Source: Linanthus parryae (taxonomy: Eukaryota; Streptophyta; Magnoliopsida; Ericales; Polemoniaceae). From it: a DNA stretch of 64,000 bases. The position numbers and the translations under genes were made by a program. This document shows positions 9,976 to 21,304 of the stretch, in pieces; the stretch's first letter is position 1; each line of letters starts with the position of its first letter. The stretch lies in NCBI GenBank assembly GCA_023055425.1, contig JALGPY010000007.1, forward strand, positions 19,974,001-20,038,000. Reading direction: 5' to 3'. Under the pieces are notes generated by a model. That model ran no database searches. It saw nothing but the letters and a program-made list of their open reading frames with translations, and was not told the DNA's origin.

Positions 9976-10410
9976 TAATCATAGTGACTCGGTAAATTTA
10001 GTTAGTATGACAACACATATTTTTGTTCTTCCTTCCATTTTTTTTTTTTTTTTTTTTTTTTTTGGACAAACTTCTCATTTTTAGTATTGGAGTTGGCCAG
10101 TGACTTAATAACTGATGGGTTGGTTTTTGGTTTTCTAGAACTATATCTGGGGTGTTTGCGTGGGCCTTTTCTTCTGGTTCTTGGTTTTCTAGAACTATAT
10201 CTGGGTGTTTGGGCGAACTATATCTGGGGTGTTTGGGTAATCATAGTGACTCAGTAAATTTAGTTAGTATGACAACAAATATTTTTGTTCTTCCTTCTAT
10301 TTTTTTTTGGACACACTTCTCATTTTTAGTCATGGAGTGGAAGTGACTAATAACTGATGGGTTGGTTTTTGGTTTTCTAGAACTATATCTGGGGTGTTTG
10401 GGTGGGCCTT
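9976..10410. repeat. Imperfect 262-bp duplication with poly-T tract
   Basis: TAATCATAGTGACTC at 9976 recurs at 10238, followed in both by GTAAATTTAGTTAGTATGAC, a T run (about 31 T near 10039, about 8 near 10301), then CACTTCTCATTTTTAGT or its variant. A 26-bp motif with TTCTAGAACTATATCTGGGG occurs three to four times between 10130 and 10400. It looks like replication-slippage duplication of a low-complexity region. No gene. Confidence 0.7.
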
Positions 10411-11024
10411 GTCTTCTGTTTTTTTTATGAGCCGGTACACCTGCGACCAACACCCGGACACCACATTTAGTGTAACCTGGCTTCGGTTACGGGTACCAAC
10501 ACACTGGTTTGACCAGCCAACCAGTGATTGCCACGTGTGACTCCGCTGCAGGAAAATACGGTGCCTGGCAGCTCATTCTCGGCAACCGGTATTTACATAC
10601 CTGGGCACGTGTTGGTTTTCTTCATCTATGTTTTAACCCAAAAAAAAAAACAGATCTTTATAGTATAAAAAACCAAAATACAATCTCTACCCAAACAGCC
10701 TCTATATAGTTCACTGCATGAGGTGCAGTTTACTGATAAGCTGCAGCGTTCTATAGTGTCAAGAAAACTACTGAAAGAAATATCCATTGTTCAAAATCTA
10801 AACTTTCATAGAGAGACAGTGTCATTGATTCATTAGATCTCGAATTCGCAAGTGAGGTTCCTCAAGAACATAGAATCAGTAAGTTTTGAAATTCTCTCAC
10901 TCAGTGTTGATTCACCCCATGCTGGGTATACCATTGAATTCCTTTGGTCCTGCAGGTTCAGAACACCTGAGTTTGTAAGCCAAAATGTTTGGAATCAGAA
11001 AACCCCAAATTGGCTCTGTTTTCT
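10411..11024. other. No gene seen
   Basis: This is unassigned sequence between the 262-bp repeat and the start of the inverted-repeat arm. An open stretch on the plus strand (10852-11058) has no recognisable motif and I do not call it. ACGTG-containing words near 10540 and 10610 may be chance. Confidence 0.4.
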
Positions 11025-11339
11025 GGTCACCGGAAACTTCATAGTGTTCATACGTTGATTTCTCACTCAATTCTTGATGGTTTTGAATTCTGAGACTTGT
11101 CTCATGATTCTTGTGACTTGTTTAACACCTGCATGCAACCAGAAAGTGTTAAATTTGGCAAGAAACTTGCTCTATCTTATTGAATATGGGTTGAAGTTGG
11201 TTTTCTTCTCAATACAAAATGATACATTTTAATTGTTTGGTTTTTGAAAATTACTCATATCAACCTTTGCATTTACTTTCTTACCTTTTGAATACTTGCA
11301 TAACATATATATATGAGGGACTATTGAAGGGATATCATT

Positions 11340-11650
11340 TCCTTAGACTTGGGATGGATACCAGCTTCTTGTAGGGAATATACGATCCAGACCAAATGTT
11401 TTTGATTCATCTGGTTGAGAGTATTCAGGGGCCAATGTCAGTTGAGAAAGTAAGTTACTTGTACTTGTCTATTCTCAAAGGTATCTCAAATTTGATATTT
11501 CACCATCTTCTGCTTACTGAGTGCCAATATTATGCAACCTAACAAGCGCTATTGAAAATTCAGTTGGCAGCTGGTACTTTCCAAGGAGTTGCTCTTGCCA
11601 AGGTACTTTCCAAAAGGGCTCTTCTTTAAAATTATCGCTATTTATATGCA
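11340..11650 (+). pseudogene. Remnants of unidentified host genes X and Y beside copy C
   Basis: 11395-11455 carries the gene X exon end (FLIHLVESIQGPMSVEK followed by the donor GTAAGTT). 11590-11615 retains only the end of the gene Y exon (CTTGCCAAG|GTACTTTCC). A short duplication of GGTACTTTCCAA replaces the rest of that exon. Both are convergent to copy C and non-functional. Confidence 0.35.
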
Positions 11651-12064
11651 AATTCTACTCTCTGTCTTCAGTCTGATATCATGTTTAGTAATGTGCTTTA
11701 ATATAGAGGTTTCCTTGTATATTGATATCAAGAATCTATATGATGGAAGGAAAAAGTCATGAGCAACATAAGAGCGTCAGTTAATTTGATGTTCACGTCC
11801 TATTTATCTCTCCTTTGGGAGTACTATTATCAAACATCTTAGAAAGCAGCAGAACAGGATACATCTACAGAAACAAATCAAAAAGGCTTATCCTCATCAA
11901 GAACCCTGATGAACATGTACAAGTACAAAATAGTATAGGCACCTCAAATTTGATAAAAGTAAACATGAACCATATCAGAGGTGGATGGAAGTTAAGCATC
12001 ACATTGAAGAAACAACAGATTTAGTCTAGCAACTAAGAGCACTTGTCAGCAAGCAATACCATTC

Positions 12065-14201
12065 TCATAACCCCTTTTCAGTTGCCTCTTTGAAAGCATC
12101 ACTAAATTCCAATAAAAGTGAAGCATGTCCAATGTCTTCTGGTGTCACACTAATGCCAACTACCGATGTCAACTCATTGCCTTCCGGCAATGTCATTTCA
12201 GGTTCAACATATTTGTTTTCGAGCTTTATCTTCGTGTGGCCACCAAAAGATTCCACCAGAGTTCCATCATTTACACTCTTGTCACCTTCCAGTTTTCCTG
12301 CAATTTGATGAAGTATGATTAACTTCTGGTCAATATTATTTTTGCACCCATTCAAAGTGGATGGAACTCCCTTACCAGTGCGAGGCTTCAAGGAACAAGC
12401 CTTAATTGACACACCATTAGAGTCATTGTCCTCATCGCCAGCGTCCTTCGACTTACTATGAGAAATTTGAGGTAGAATGGTCTTCTTCTTCTTCAAGGAA
12501 ACCTCAACATCCTGATTTTTGTCCTCAGCGCCCTTTAATGATTCTCTCTTCGTTTTCTTTGCTCTTTTCATTTTATGGCTTGATTGACCAGGTAGAGATT
12601 GCACAGTTCGATCCACATTTCCAGTCGAGTGCTTTTCCTTTCTCTTTTTTGTTGGCAAAGCAACATCAGTTTCCTAGTAAAGTGAATGTGAAACCGAAAT
12701 GAGCAAACAATAAAATCAAGGGATCCAAGTACTTCTTTCCTGGGTATTAATTTCGTAACATTCATTTTTGAAAGATTGGTCTTGTTGGCCTTACATCCAC
12801 ATCCTTGGCGACTTTGTTGCTGGCAACATTTTCAGGGCCTTTAACATGCAGCAGCTCTGAGACAGAAGAGAAACCACTTTCTTTGGCTGTATGCACAAGT
12901 ATGCCAGTCGGCTGCTGTCCTCTTTTCTTCCTGGAATGAGCGTACATTTTGTCATTCATTAAATGCAGAACCATCAACAGTAAGATACTATCCTAAAGGG
13001 AATACAACACTCACATGCAGACACTGCAGTTGCAGATGCCTCTACACCTCGGACAATTCCAGTCCTCCAAAGCTGCCTTTTCTTCTGCACTCTCTCCATA
13101 TCTGATAACAGGAAAAAAAAGTCAATTCATGTAACACCAAAGCTAGCCATATTTCCTCAAGCTAGCCCTGTTTCACCCACAAAGTTACTCATGTAACCAA
13201 AAAATCATATGAAGTGCTAACCTGTTCAAGAGGCATTTCTGACAAATGTTTTTAGTACATGTCTTGCCATTGATTTGGTTTTTGCATGTTGCCACAAAAT
13301 CCATGGTTTTTTGACGGCACTGCCAATGATTTTAATCAAATACAACAAGAAATTAAACCACAAACTCATAATAAATAGGTAAAGGGAAAAAAAAGTGGGA
13401 AATTCGATAACTACCCTATGCCTTGATGAGCTTGATACACTCAGGTCCGAAAAAGTTAGAAAGAGTGAGTGATGTTGTTCCTATATTAACACTCAGAATC
13501 TAAATTAATGTGAACTTTAATTTTATCATGTATTTTCATAGTCAAAGCAAATCCTGAAATCTAGCAACTACGAACACCTTGATGAACTTAATGCACCCAG
13601 AATCCAAAAAAGTTAGAAAGAGGTGATGCTCTCCCATATTAACACTCAGAATCCTACGTAGTTGGAAAGAGTACTCTTTCCATATTAACACTCAAAATCT
13701 CATATTCATGTGAACTCTATTTGTACCAATCATTTTCTTAATTGAAGTCAATCCTCGAATCTAACACCTACCCACACCTCAATGAGCTTAGTATGCAACA
13801 CACAAATCATCAGTCCATCTTCAGAACCTTAAAAGCATGATTTCTCTACACTGCAACTCACATAATGATACAGGCTCTCGATTCTTAGATACTCATTATT
13901 GCTAATCAGCGAAAAACTAAAAGAGAGACTCATATCTCACTACACATTTGGGATGCAATCCATCTATACATTAATTTAACAGTGGGGGTTAGGTTCGATT
14001 CGATACCTGATGACAATACTTCCCGTTTCCAGAATCGTAAATTCGACCGCTGACTAGACGGACAACGGGACACTTGTTGATCTTCGGCGCCGCCGGCTGC
14101 TTGTCAGCGCTGCCGTCGGTTTCTTCCTCGGGCTTGGGTTTCTTGTTGCTCTCACTCCTAGGGACTATGGCCTTCTTGCCAGAATTTGAAGACATTGTCA
14201 T
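12065..14201 (-). CDS. CDCA7-like zf-4CXXC_R1 zinc-finger protein, copy C (open frame, 374 codons predicted)
   Basis: Exons on the minus strand are 14201-14007, 13319-13222, 13101-13015, 12930-12795 and 12673-12065. All donors and acceptors are canonical (GTATCG, GTTAGC, GTGAGT, GTAAGG; each intron ends in AG). With the GTAAGG donor the exon lengths (195+98+87+136+609) sum to a multiple of three and the frame stays open. The domain order is a Ser/Lys-rich N-terminus (1-40), the cysteine-rich R1 zinc finger (about 43-127), a basic KKRK cluster near 180 (possible nuclear localisation), a low-complexity middle, and a C-terminal stretch GNELTSVVGISVTPEDIGHA resembling the start of the DDT-like helix region of plant relatives, which is cut short at FKEATEKGL. 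One zinc-finger change: CHKC reads CQKC. Known relatives (CDCA7) recruit HELLS/DDM1 to hemimethylated DNA; the role here is inferred from family. If the longer exon 4 is used, a stop follows PTRPIFQK. Confidence 0.72.
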
Positions 14202-14354
14202 CGGGGAAAGGTTGGTGTGTTCGAGGATTTCGATGGGTTTGGGAAATGAGAGCGACCGAGTGAAGTCGAAGGGTGAGTGAAGTTTGTGTATTCGACAATT
14301 TCGGTTTCGATGGTTTCGGGAAAGGGAACGACTGAGCGAAGATGAAGGGTGAGT

Positions 14355-14720
14355 GATATTTGAGGGTGCGATTCGGCGGGAAATTTGATTTTTTGGGGGG
14401 GTGGGATTGGCGGGAAATTTGATTTTTTCGGGGCGGGATTGGCGGAAATTTGATTTTTTGGGCGTGTTATTAGCGGGAAATATGATTTTTTTGGGGGGTG
14501 GGGGATGCGAGTGGTGGGAAATCTTCTGTTTTGGGGGTGATTGGCGGGAAATTTGATTTGTTAGGGGTGCTATTGGCGGGAAATTTGTTTTTTTTTGGGG
14601 TTCCGTTGGCATTTATTTGAGTTTTTGTGCGATTAGCGGGATATCTGATTTTTTGGGTGTGCGATTGGTGGGAAATCTGCTTTTTTGGGGGTGGTGCGAT
14701 TAGCGGGAAATTTGTTTTTT
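14355..14720 (-). promoter_or_regulatory. E2F-site minisatellite promoter array of copy C
   Basis: There are about eleven degenerate ~32-bp units. Exact GCGGGAAA 8-mers lie at 14376-14383, 14410-14417, 14473-14480, 14544-14551, 14576-14583 and 14703-14710, with further near-matches (GGCGGAAA, GTGGGAAA, GCGGGATA). Units are separated by TTTGATTTTTTGGGGG-like tracts. The array ends about 150 bp upstream of the ATG. TTTSSCGC is the canonical plant E2F site of S-phase genes, so cell-cycle control is likely by inference. The array is repeated before copies D, G and, shortened, A. Confidence 0.7.
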
Positions 14721-15199
14721 TGGGAAAATTGACATTATGGCGGCGACAAATGGGAATTTTAGAAGTATCTTCTGGAGTTTGTAATTGCATGTTTACCCCA
14801 TCTATGTTTTGAGAATGTTGTTTCTCGCCATTTTCTTGTAAAAGACATTTCTCTTCTTCTAATATATTCTTTAAGCAAAATGAACTATTCCTATTTAACA
14901 ATTGATTGAGGTGAGGTAGGTATGTAGTTTAATAAATTGGTTACTTAATTTGCAAAAACTTTGTTGGCATAAGTAGATGGTTTCGCCCCTTAAGTTTGAG
15001 GTTTAGAGATTTGGTGTTTGTGTATGGCAATGCTTTTGTCGGGAGAGGCAAAACAAACTTTGTGATCTATCTTAACATGTTGTCTTGTCAGCTGGAGAAA
15101 ACCGCATAATTCACCCTAATAAGATTTGTTATTTTAATTTAATTTATAACTTTCTCATTTATCATTTACCAAAACGTCGTATATTTGTTACTTTAATTC
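14721..15199. other. Duplicated upstream flank, no gene
   Basis: This non-coding DNA is shared with the upstream flanks of copies A, D and G. AT-rich words and a stretch running from CTTCTTCTAATATATTC are conserved. It includes the empty site of the Stowaway MITE found near copy A. No gene or element is visible. Confidence 0.5.
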
Positions 15200-15504
15200 T
15201 CGCTTGTTGTTCGATAGGTTGATACTTCTGTCATGCTCTATTCTAGTTAATGAAAGCCCAAAAAGATTCTTTGGAACGTACTGTGGTCGTGGGCATGTGA
15301 TTCTCTGTCACCATTATTCTATATCATTGTGATGGAGGCCTTGAGTATGATGCTAATGAGAGCAGTCTAGGATATTTTTCAGCGTTTTCCGGTTGGCCAT
15401 AGTAGTGATACCCAGATTTTGAGTTCCCATTTGTTTTTGCAGATGATACGTTTATCTTCTCCGGGGTGAGAGTGAGTTGCATTGACTATCTCCCGGGTGT
15501 GTTG
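15200..15504 (+). mobile_element. LINE reverse-transcriptase fragment, left of the Copia insertion
   Basis: Broken frames give SILVNESPKRFFGTYCGRGH-like sequence, VMEALSMMLMRAV and FADDTFIFSGVRVSCID, the RT catalytic region of a plant L1 LINE. It is interrupted at 15505 by a Copia LTR. The right half of the LINE is missing here because the Copia itself is truncated. At the third copy (46020-46346) the LINE continues at 52198. Confidence 0.7.
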
Positions 15505-16044
15505 TGTTAGGAAGTTGTCTTGCATACAGTTTTTAGCATTCATCTTATCGGCCCATAGGCAGTGTGAACGGAGGAACTTTTTGGGCAGCAACCATGGCTC
15601 CAAATCCTAGACGGTGGCAGTCATGGTGAGGAAGCATTTAATGCTTGGAGGCCTACAACTTTTGCGAGTCTTTACTGCGCTTATGGAGACTTTTGAGAGG
15701 TGTTTTGTTGACTTTTGGCCACCCTAATTAATACTTGTGTAGCTGGTAGTTGGAGCTTGAAAGCCTATAAATAGGCAGCTCCTCAACTAAGCAAATCATT
15801 CAAAAGTTTCAGCCTTCTTTCTTTAGTTGTTCGTAGTTCTTGCGCTCTTATTTCTTCTAGAGTTTGAGAGTTTTAAGGTGAGAGTTTAGAGAGGTTCTCA
15901 AATCCTCTTCTTCATTTCTTGTAAGGAAGAACTATAATCATATATAGCCCTCCCGTGGAAGTAGGCAATTTGCCGAACCATGTATATCTTAGTGTTGTTC
16001 ATTTTAAGTTCTTTGCTTCATCATTACTTGTTCGATTCCTCACA
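15505..16044 (+). mobile_element. 5' LTR of Tork/Tnt1-like Copia (left-arm copy)
   Basis: A 540-bp LTR runs from TGTTAGGAAGTTGTC to TTCGATTCCTCACA, with short imperfect terminal inverted repeats (TGTTAGGAA/TTCCTCACA). The TATA box CCTATAAATAGGC lies near 15765. It is followed after three bases by the primer-binding site. The same LTR occurs at 20028-20569 (minus) and 46347-46888. No 3' LTR belongs to this copy because the element is cut at 17472. Confidence 0.9.
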
Positions 16045-16047
16045 AAC

Positions 16048-16059
16048 TGGTATCAGAGC
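16048..16059 (+). other. Copia primer-binding site
   Basis: TGGTATCAGAGC is complementary to the 3' end of initiator Met-tRNA and lies three bases after the LTR. The equivalents are 20013-20024 (minus) and 46892-46903. Confidence 0.9.
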
Positions 16060-16070
16060 AAGGTTCCTAA

Positions 16071-17472
16071 TGAGTTCAAAGTTCGAGGTTGAAAAGTTCA
16101 ATGGCAATGGAAATTTTTCCCTATGGCAACGAAGGGTGAAAGCCCTAATGGCGCAACAAGGCTTGCATAAGGCGTTGCTCGGAATAGCAAAGAAGTCACA
16201 AATGATGTCCGATGAAGAATGGCAAGATCTAGATGAGCGAGCGGCCGGGCAGATTGAGTTGTGCTTCTCAGACGAGGTGATGTGCAACGTCATGGAAGAG
16301 AAGACAGTGGCGGCACTTTGGTTAAAGCTTGAGAGTCTTTACATGACGAAAAGTTTCTCAAACAAGTTGTATCTCAAGAAACAACTCTACGGACTTCGAA
16401 TGAAGGAAGGTACTCCAATTCTAGAGCACCTTAGTATGTTTAGTAAACTCCTTACAGATTTATTATGCATCGAAGTGAAACTAGAAGAAGCCATAGGTAC
16501 ACTAGTGTAACCACGATGACATATGGTAAAGATACTCTAGAAATTGAGGAAGTCATAGGTACACTAGTGTCCAATGAGATCAGAAGAAAACCATTAAGTT
16601 CTTCAAACATGGAGGATTTGGGTGAAGGCCTAATTGCCTCCACAACGCCGAGGAGGTCAAACAACAAGGGTAAAGTTAATCACTCAAGATCACAATCAAG
16701 TGGGAAGTCCGGAGATATGGAGTGTTTTTCTGTAAAAATACAGGACATATAAAAAAGGATTGCTAGAAGTATAAAGCGTGGAGAATGAAAAAAGGAATAC
16801 AACCCAGACATGAATCAGCCAGTGCGGCCCAAAGCGCAAGTGAAGAAGGTGACGATCTTCTAGTATGTTGTGCTGGTATCGCCATACAATCAGATGATTG
16901 GATCATGGATTCAGGTTGTTCCTATCACATGTGTCATACAAGGAATGGAAGGAATGGTTCTGTGATTACAAATCCATTAATGGAGGGTCAAATCTCATGA
17001 GAAATTATGCTGATTGCAAGACCATTGACATCGGAACCATTAAAATCAAGATGTTCGATGGCGTGGTCAGGACGCTTGGAGAAGTCAGGCATGTCTTTGA
17101 CTTGAGGAAGAACCCAATCTCCTTAGGTTCTCTCGATTCCGGAGGTTACATTTACCAAGCTGAAGGTGGAGCCATGAATGTTACAAAAGGTTCTATGGTG
17201 GTAATGAAAGGTGAAAAGATCGGATACCTATACAGGTTGGTCGGGAGCACAGTGACGGGAAAAGCTACGATTGCAACAATTGCAGACAAAAATGTCGATA
17301 GCACCAAGCTATGGCATATGGGGTTGGATCACGAGTTCCAAAGGTCTTACAGAGCTACATAAAAAGAATTTATTGTCAGGAGTCCAAATGTGCAAGTTGG
17401 AGTTCTGCAAGGTTTGTGTGTTTGACAAACAACACAAAGTGAGCTTCAAGGCCGCAGTCCACAAGAGCAAAA
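16071..17472 (+). pseudogene. Copia gag, protease and pre-integrase (truncated, frameshifted)
   Basis: Gag starts MSSKFEVEKFNGNGNFSLWQ at 16071 and runs to about 16510, with a short internal deletion or duplication around EEAIGTLV (the peptide EIEEVIGTLVSNEIRRK follows in another frame). The zinc knuckle is damaged by a base loss near 16730. The protease frame is open around DDWIMDSGCSYHMC, which retains the catalytic DSG (near 16905). The GAG-pre-integrase stretch TKLWHMGLDHEFQRS and CKVCVFDKQHKVSFKAAVH follow. The sequence stops matching at about 17472, within the N-terminal part of integrase. The order gag-PR-IN and the gag sequence place it in the Tork (Tnt1-like) clade. Confidence 0.85.
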
Positions 17473-17704
17473 TATGGAAATATCTCAATGTGATCTACAC
17501 CTTAATTACAGTTGTAGTTAAGGATTTGATTGATCTGTCACCTAGTCAAACGTTCCTTATTTGTAGATATTGATTCATTCTTTTAGGAGCAGATTGATTG
17601 CATATAATTAATACAACATATTTGTCTCTACTAGGCACTCTATAAATAGAGTTGTAACCTCAAGTTCTATACAATCACAGAAAAGAGATTTATCTCAAAC
17701 CACA
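17473..17704 (+). mobile_element. Partial 5' LTR of a second Copia family
   Basis: The segment contains CTCTATAAATAGAGTTG (TATA) and ends TCTCAAACCACA, directly followed by a Met-tRNA primer-binding site. Its sequence is unrelated to the TGTTAGGAA LTR on either side. The left part of the LTR is missing at the junction with the left arm. Confidence 0.7.
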
Positions 17705-17716
17705 TGGTATCAGAGC
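17705..17716 (+). other. Primer-binding site of second Copia family
   Basis: TGGTATCAGAGC lies immediately after the LTR end CA and marks the start of the internal region. Confidence 0.85.
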
Positions 17717-17815
17717 AATCTCTGTAATCTCCCAAGGTTCTTCATCTTAGCCCTTGAGCATTTATCTTGTCCTTCCCCTCCTTTTTTTTTTCTTTCCAGC
17801 CTTATTCATCTCCAA

Positions 17816-18480
17816 TGGAATTTGGCATAGCTATTGATAGTAAAAGTTCATAGACTTCTGCGCAACAAGGAGTGGTTATTTCAAACACCCATGGAGGTAG
17901 AGCAGACGACACACTTTCCGTTACCGGACACAGACTGAATGGGAACAATTTTCTTCAATGGTCCCATTCTGTGATGATGTTCATTTCCGGTAAAGGGAAC
18001 GACGGCTATCTCACATGAGTTGCAAAACAGCCAATGATAGATGATCCTCTATTCAAGGTATGGTAAACAGAAAACAATATGGTCATGTCTTGGCTGATCA
18101 ATTCAATGACCAATGATGTAGGTGAAATTTTTTTACTCTACAAAACTGCGAAAGATATTTGGGATGCAGCCAAGGAAACTTATTCCAACAACGACAATAC
18201 ATCAGAACTCCTAGAAATTGAATGTATTCTGCATGATCTAAGGCAAGGGGACCTAAGTGTCACCCAATATTTCAATGTCTTAGCCAAGTATTGGCAGCAA
18301 TTGGATACCTTCGAAGAACATGATTGGGCATGCACTCAAGATGGAATGAGGTACCAGAAACTTGTTGAAAAGAAAAGGGTTTTCAAATTCCTTTTTGGAC
18401 TCAACAAGCACATAGATGAAGTCCGTGGTAGAGTTCTTGCAACTAAACCTCTACCAAAAGGGGAAGGCGAAGAGTAATCT
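17816..18480 (+). pseudogene. Copia gag fragment (second family) in the palindrome spacer
   Basis: The frame from about 17930 reads GHRLNGNNFLQWSHSVMMFI, then after a stop MVMSWLINSMTNDVGEIFLL, DIWDAAKETYSNN, LHDLRQGDLSVTQYFNVLAK and FGLNKHIDEVRGRVLATKPL. This is the UBN2/retrotran-gag type of Copia gag. It ends abruptly at PKGEGEE near 18477, where sequence of the right arm begins. With its partial LTR it forms the 1.1-kb spacer of the inverted repeat. Non-functional. Confidence 0.8.
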
Positions 18481-18534
18481 GCATAGCCTTAGTAGAGGTC
18501 CAGGTCTCTTTGTGGGTGGTAGGTATGGGTTTGG

Positions 18535-20009
18535 ACTTCACAGGTGAAGGTCCCCTACGTTTGAATGGACATAGCTGAGTATCCTTTTTCTCTTGTGGAC
18601 TGCGGCCTTGAAGCTGACTTTGTGCTCTTTGCCAAACACACAAACCTTGCAGAAATCCAACTAGCATATTTGGACTCCTGGCAATAACTTCCTTCTATGT
18701 AGCTCTGTAAGGCCTTTGGAAATCGTGACCCAATCGCATATGCCATAGCTTGGTGCTATCGACATTTTTGTCTGCAGTTGTTGTAATAGCAGCTTTTCCC
18801 GTCACTATGCTCCCGACCAACCTGTATTGGTTTCCGATCTTTTCACCTTTCATTACCACCATAGAACCTTTTGTAACCTTCATGGCTCCACCTTCAGCTT
18901 GGTAGGTGTAACTCCGAAATCGAGAGAACCTAAGGAGATTAGGTTGTTCCTCAAGTCAGGGACATGCCTGACTTCTCCAAGCGTCCTGACCACGCCATCG
19001 AACATCTTGATTTTGATGATTCCGACGCCAATGGTCTTGCAAGCAGCATCATTTCCCATGAGAACTGACCCTCCATTAATGGATCTTTAATCACAGAACC
19101 ATTCCTTCGTAGGAAACATGTGGTAGGAACAACTTGGATCCATGATCCAATCATTTGATTGTATGGCGATACCAGCACAACATACTAGAAGATCGTCACC
19201 TTCTTCATTTGCGCTTTGGGCCACACTGGCTGATTCAGGTCCGGTTGTATTCCTTTCTTCATTCTCCATGATTTATACTTCTAGCAATATGTGTCTGCCC
19301 TGTATTTTTACAAAAAAACCACTCCATATCTCCGGACTTCCCACTTGATTGTGATCTTGAGTGATCACCTTTACCCTTGTTGTTTGACCTCCTCAGCGTT
19401 GTGGAGGCAATTAGGCCTTCACCCAAATCTTCCATGGTTGAAGAACTTAATGGTTTTCTTCTGATCTTATTGGACACTAGTGTACCTATGGCTTCCTCCA
19501 TTTCTAGAGTATCTTTATCATATGTCATCGTGGTTACAAGGTGCTCATAAGATTTTAGTACTGAGGTCAACAATAACATCCTCCTCATCTAGTTTCACTT
19601 CGATGCATAATAAATCTGTAAGGAGTTTATTAAACATGCTAAGGTGTTCCAGAATTGGTGTACATTCCTTCATTCGAAGTCCGTAGAGTTGTTCTTGAGA
19701 TACAACTTGTTTGAGGAACTTTTCATCATGTAAAGACTCTCAAACTTTAACCAAAGTGCCGCCACTGTCTTCTCTTCCATGACGTTGCATATCACCTCGT
19801 CTGAGAAGCACAACTCAATCTACCCGGCCGCTTGCTCATCTAGATCTTGCCATTCTTCGTCGGACATCGTTTGTGGCTTCTTTGCTATTCCGAGCAACGC
19901 CTTATGCAAGCCTTGTTGCGCTATTAGGGCTTTCACCCTTCGTTGCCATAGGGAAAAATTTCCCTTGCTATTGAAATTTTCAACCTCGAACTTAGAACTT
20001 ATTAGGAAC
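18535..20009 (-). pseudogene. Copia gag to early integrase, inverted half element
   Basis: On the minus strand: gag starts SSKFEVENFNSKGNFSLWQ near 20005, then MEEAIGTLVSNKIRRK and a damaged zinc knuckle (FFCKNTGQ) near 19310. The protease DDWIMDPSCSYHMF has the catalytic DSG changed to DPS. Then VTKGSMVVMKGEKIGNQYR, LWHMRLGHDFQRPYRAT and VCVFGKEHKVSFKAAVH-type sequence up to VHSNVGDLHL near 18540. The element breaks at about 18535 in the word GGACCTTCACCTGTGAA. The missing second half resumes on the plus strand at 25030. Confidence 0.85.
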
Positions 20010-20027
20010 CTTGCTCTGATACCATTT

Positions 20028-20569
20028 TGTGAGGAATCGAACAAGTAACAATGAAGCAAAGAACATAAAATGAACGGCACTAAGATATGCATGGTTCGGC
20101 AAATTACCTACTTCCACGGGAGGGCTGTATATTATTATAGTTCTTCCTTACAAAAAATGAAGAAGAGGATTTGAGAACCTCTCTAAACTCTCACATTAAC
20201 ACTCTCAAACTCTAGAAGAAATAAGAGAGCATGAACTACAAACAACTAAAGAGAGAATGCTAAAACTTTTGGATGATTTGCTAAGTTGAGGAGCTGCCTA
20301 TTTACAGGCTTTCAAGCTCCAACTACCATCTGCACAAGTATTAATTAGAGTGGCCAAAAGTCACCAAAACACCTCTCAAAAGTCTCCATAAGTTGCAGCA
20401 AAGATTGGCAAAATTTGTAGCCCTCCAAGCATTAAATGCTTCCTCACCATGACTGCCACCGTCCAGGACTTTGGAGCCATGCTTGCTGCCCAAAAAATTC
20501 CTCCGTTCACACTGCCTATGGGCCGACAATATGAATGCTAAAAACTGTATGCAAGACAACTTCCTAACA
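20028..20569 (-). mobile_element. 5' LTR of Tork/Tnt1-like Copia (right-arm copy)
   Basis: A 542-bp LTR in minus orientation starts TGTTAGGAAGTTGTC at 20569 and ends CCTCACA at 20028, with the primer-binding site at 20013-20024. The TATA box is changed to TGTAAATAGGC near 20304 relative to the left arm. It is inserted in the same LINE word (CTCCCGGGTGTGTTG) as the other two copies. Confidence 0.9.
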
Positions 20570-20860
20570 CAACACACCCGGGAGATAGTCAATGCAACTC
20601 ACTCTCACCCCGGAGAAGATAAACGTATCATCTGCAAAAACAAATGGGAACTCAAAATATGGGTATCACTACTATGGCCAACGTGAAAACGCTGACCAAG
20701 GCCTCCATCACAATGATAAACAATAATGGTGAGAGAGAATCACATGCCCAAGACCACGGTACGTTCCAAAGAATCTTTTGTTACTTTCATTAACTAGAAT
20801 AGAGCATGACAGAAGTATCAACCTATCGAACAACAAGAGAGAATTTAAAGTAACAAATAT
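20570..20860 (-). mobile_element. LINE reverse-transcriptase fragment (right-arm copy)
   Basis: This is the inverted counterpart of 15200-15504. FADDTFIFSGVRVSCID and the SILVNESNKRFFGTYRGLGH stretch are seen on the minus strand. The frame is broken. Confidence 0.7.
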
Positions 20861-21304
20861 ACGACGTTTTGTTAAATGATAAATGAGAAATTTATAAATT
20901 AAATTAAGATAACAAATCTTTTTAGGGTGAATCATGCGGTGTCCTCTAGCTGACAAGACAACACGTTAAGATAGATCACAAAGTTTGTTTTGCCTCACCC
21001 GACAAAAGCATTGCCATACACAAACACCAAATCTCTAAACCTCAAACTTAAGGGGTGAAACCGTCTACTTATGCCAACAAAAATTTTGCAACTTAAGTAA
21101 CCAATTTATTTAACTACATACCTACCTCACCTCAATCAATTGTTAAATAGGAATAGTTCATTTTGCTCAAAGAATATATTAGAAGAAGAGAAATGTCTTT
21201 TACAAGAAAATGACGAGAAACAACATTCTCAAAACATATATGGGGGTAAACATGCAATTACAAACTCCAGAAGATACTTCTAAAATTCCCATTTGTCGCT
21301 GGCA
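20861..21304. other. Duplicated upstream flank of copy D, no gene
   Basis: The inverted counterpart of 14721-15199. It includes TGTTTTGCCTCACCCGACAA and the AT-rich stretch before the promoter. Nothing coding. Confidence 0.5.

Larger units (their letters stand above)
11025..17472. repeat. Left arm of a ~6.4-kb inverted repeat
   Basis: From GGTCACCGG at 11025 to the end of the Copia fragment at about 17472, the sequence is matched in reverse complement by about 18590-25009. Order inside the arm: gene X and Y remnants, CDCA7-like copy C, E2F array, LINE piece, Copia LTR, gag, protease and the start of integrase. The same block occurs a third time in direct orientation at about 42183-48400. Spacer between arms: 17473-18589. 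Confidence 0.9.

Noticed and set aside
10852..11058. 68-codon plus-strand frame before the inverted-repeat arm
   Set aside because: No recognisable motif, and its homologous end in the right arm is not open. Not called as a gene.
14355..14720. CRISPR-like repeat-spacer array
   Set aside because: Units are degenerate, spacers are themselves repeated and low in complexity, and the genome is a plant. It is a promoter minisatellite.
14470..14901. Lys/Pro/Ser-rich frames over the promoter arrays of A, C, D and G
   Set aside because: They are translations of the E2F-site minisatellite (repeated PPIAPPKKSNF-like peptides), with no start context and frame-dependent decay. Treated as non-coding.
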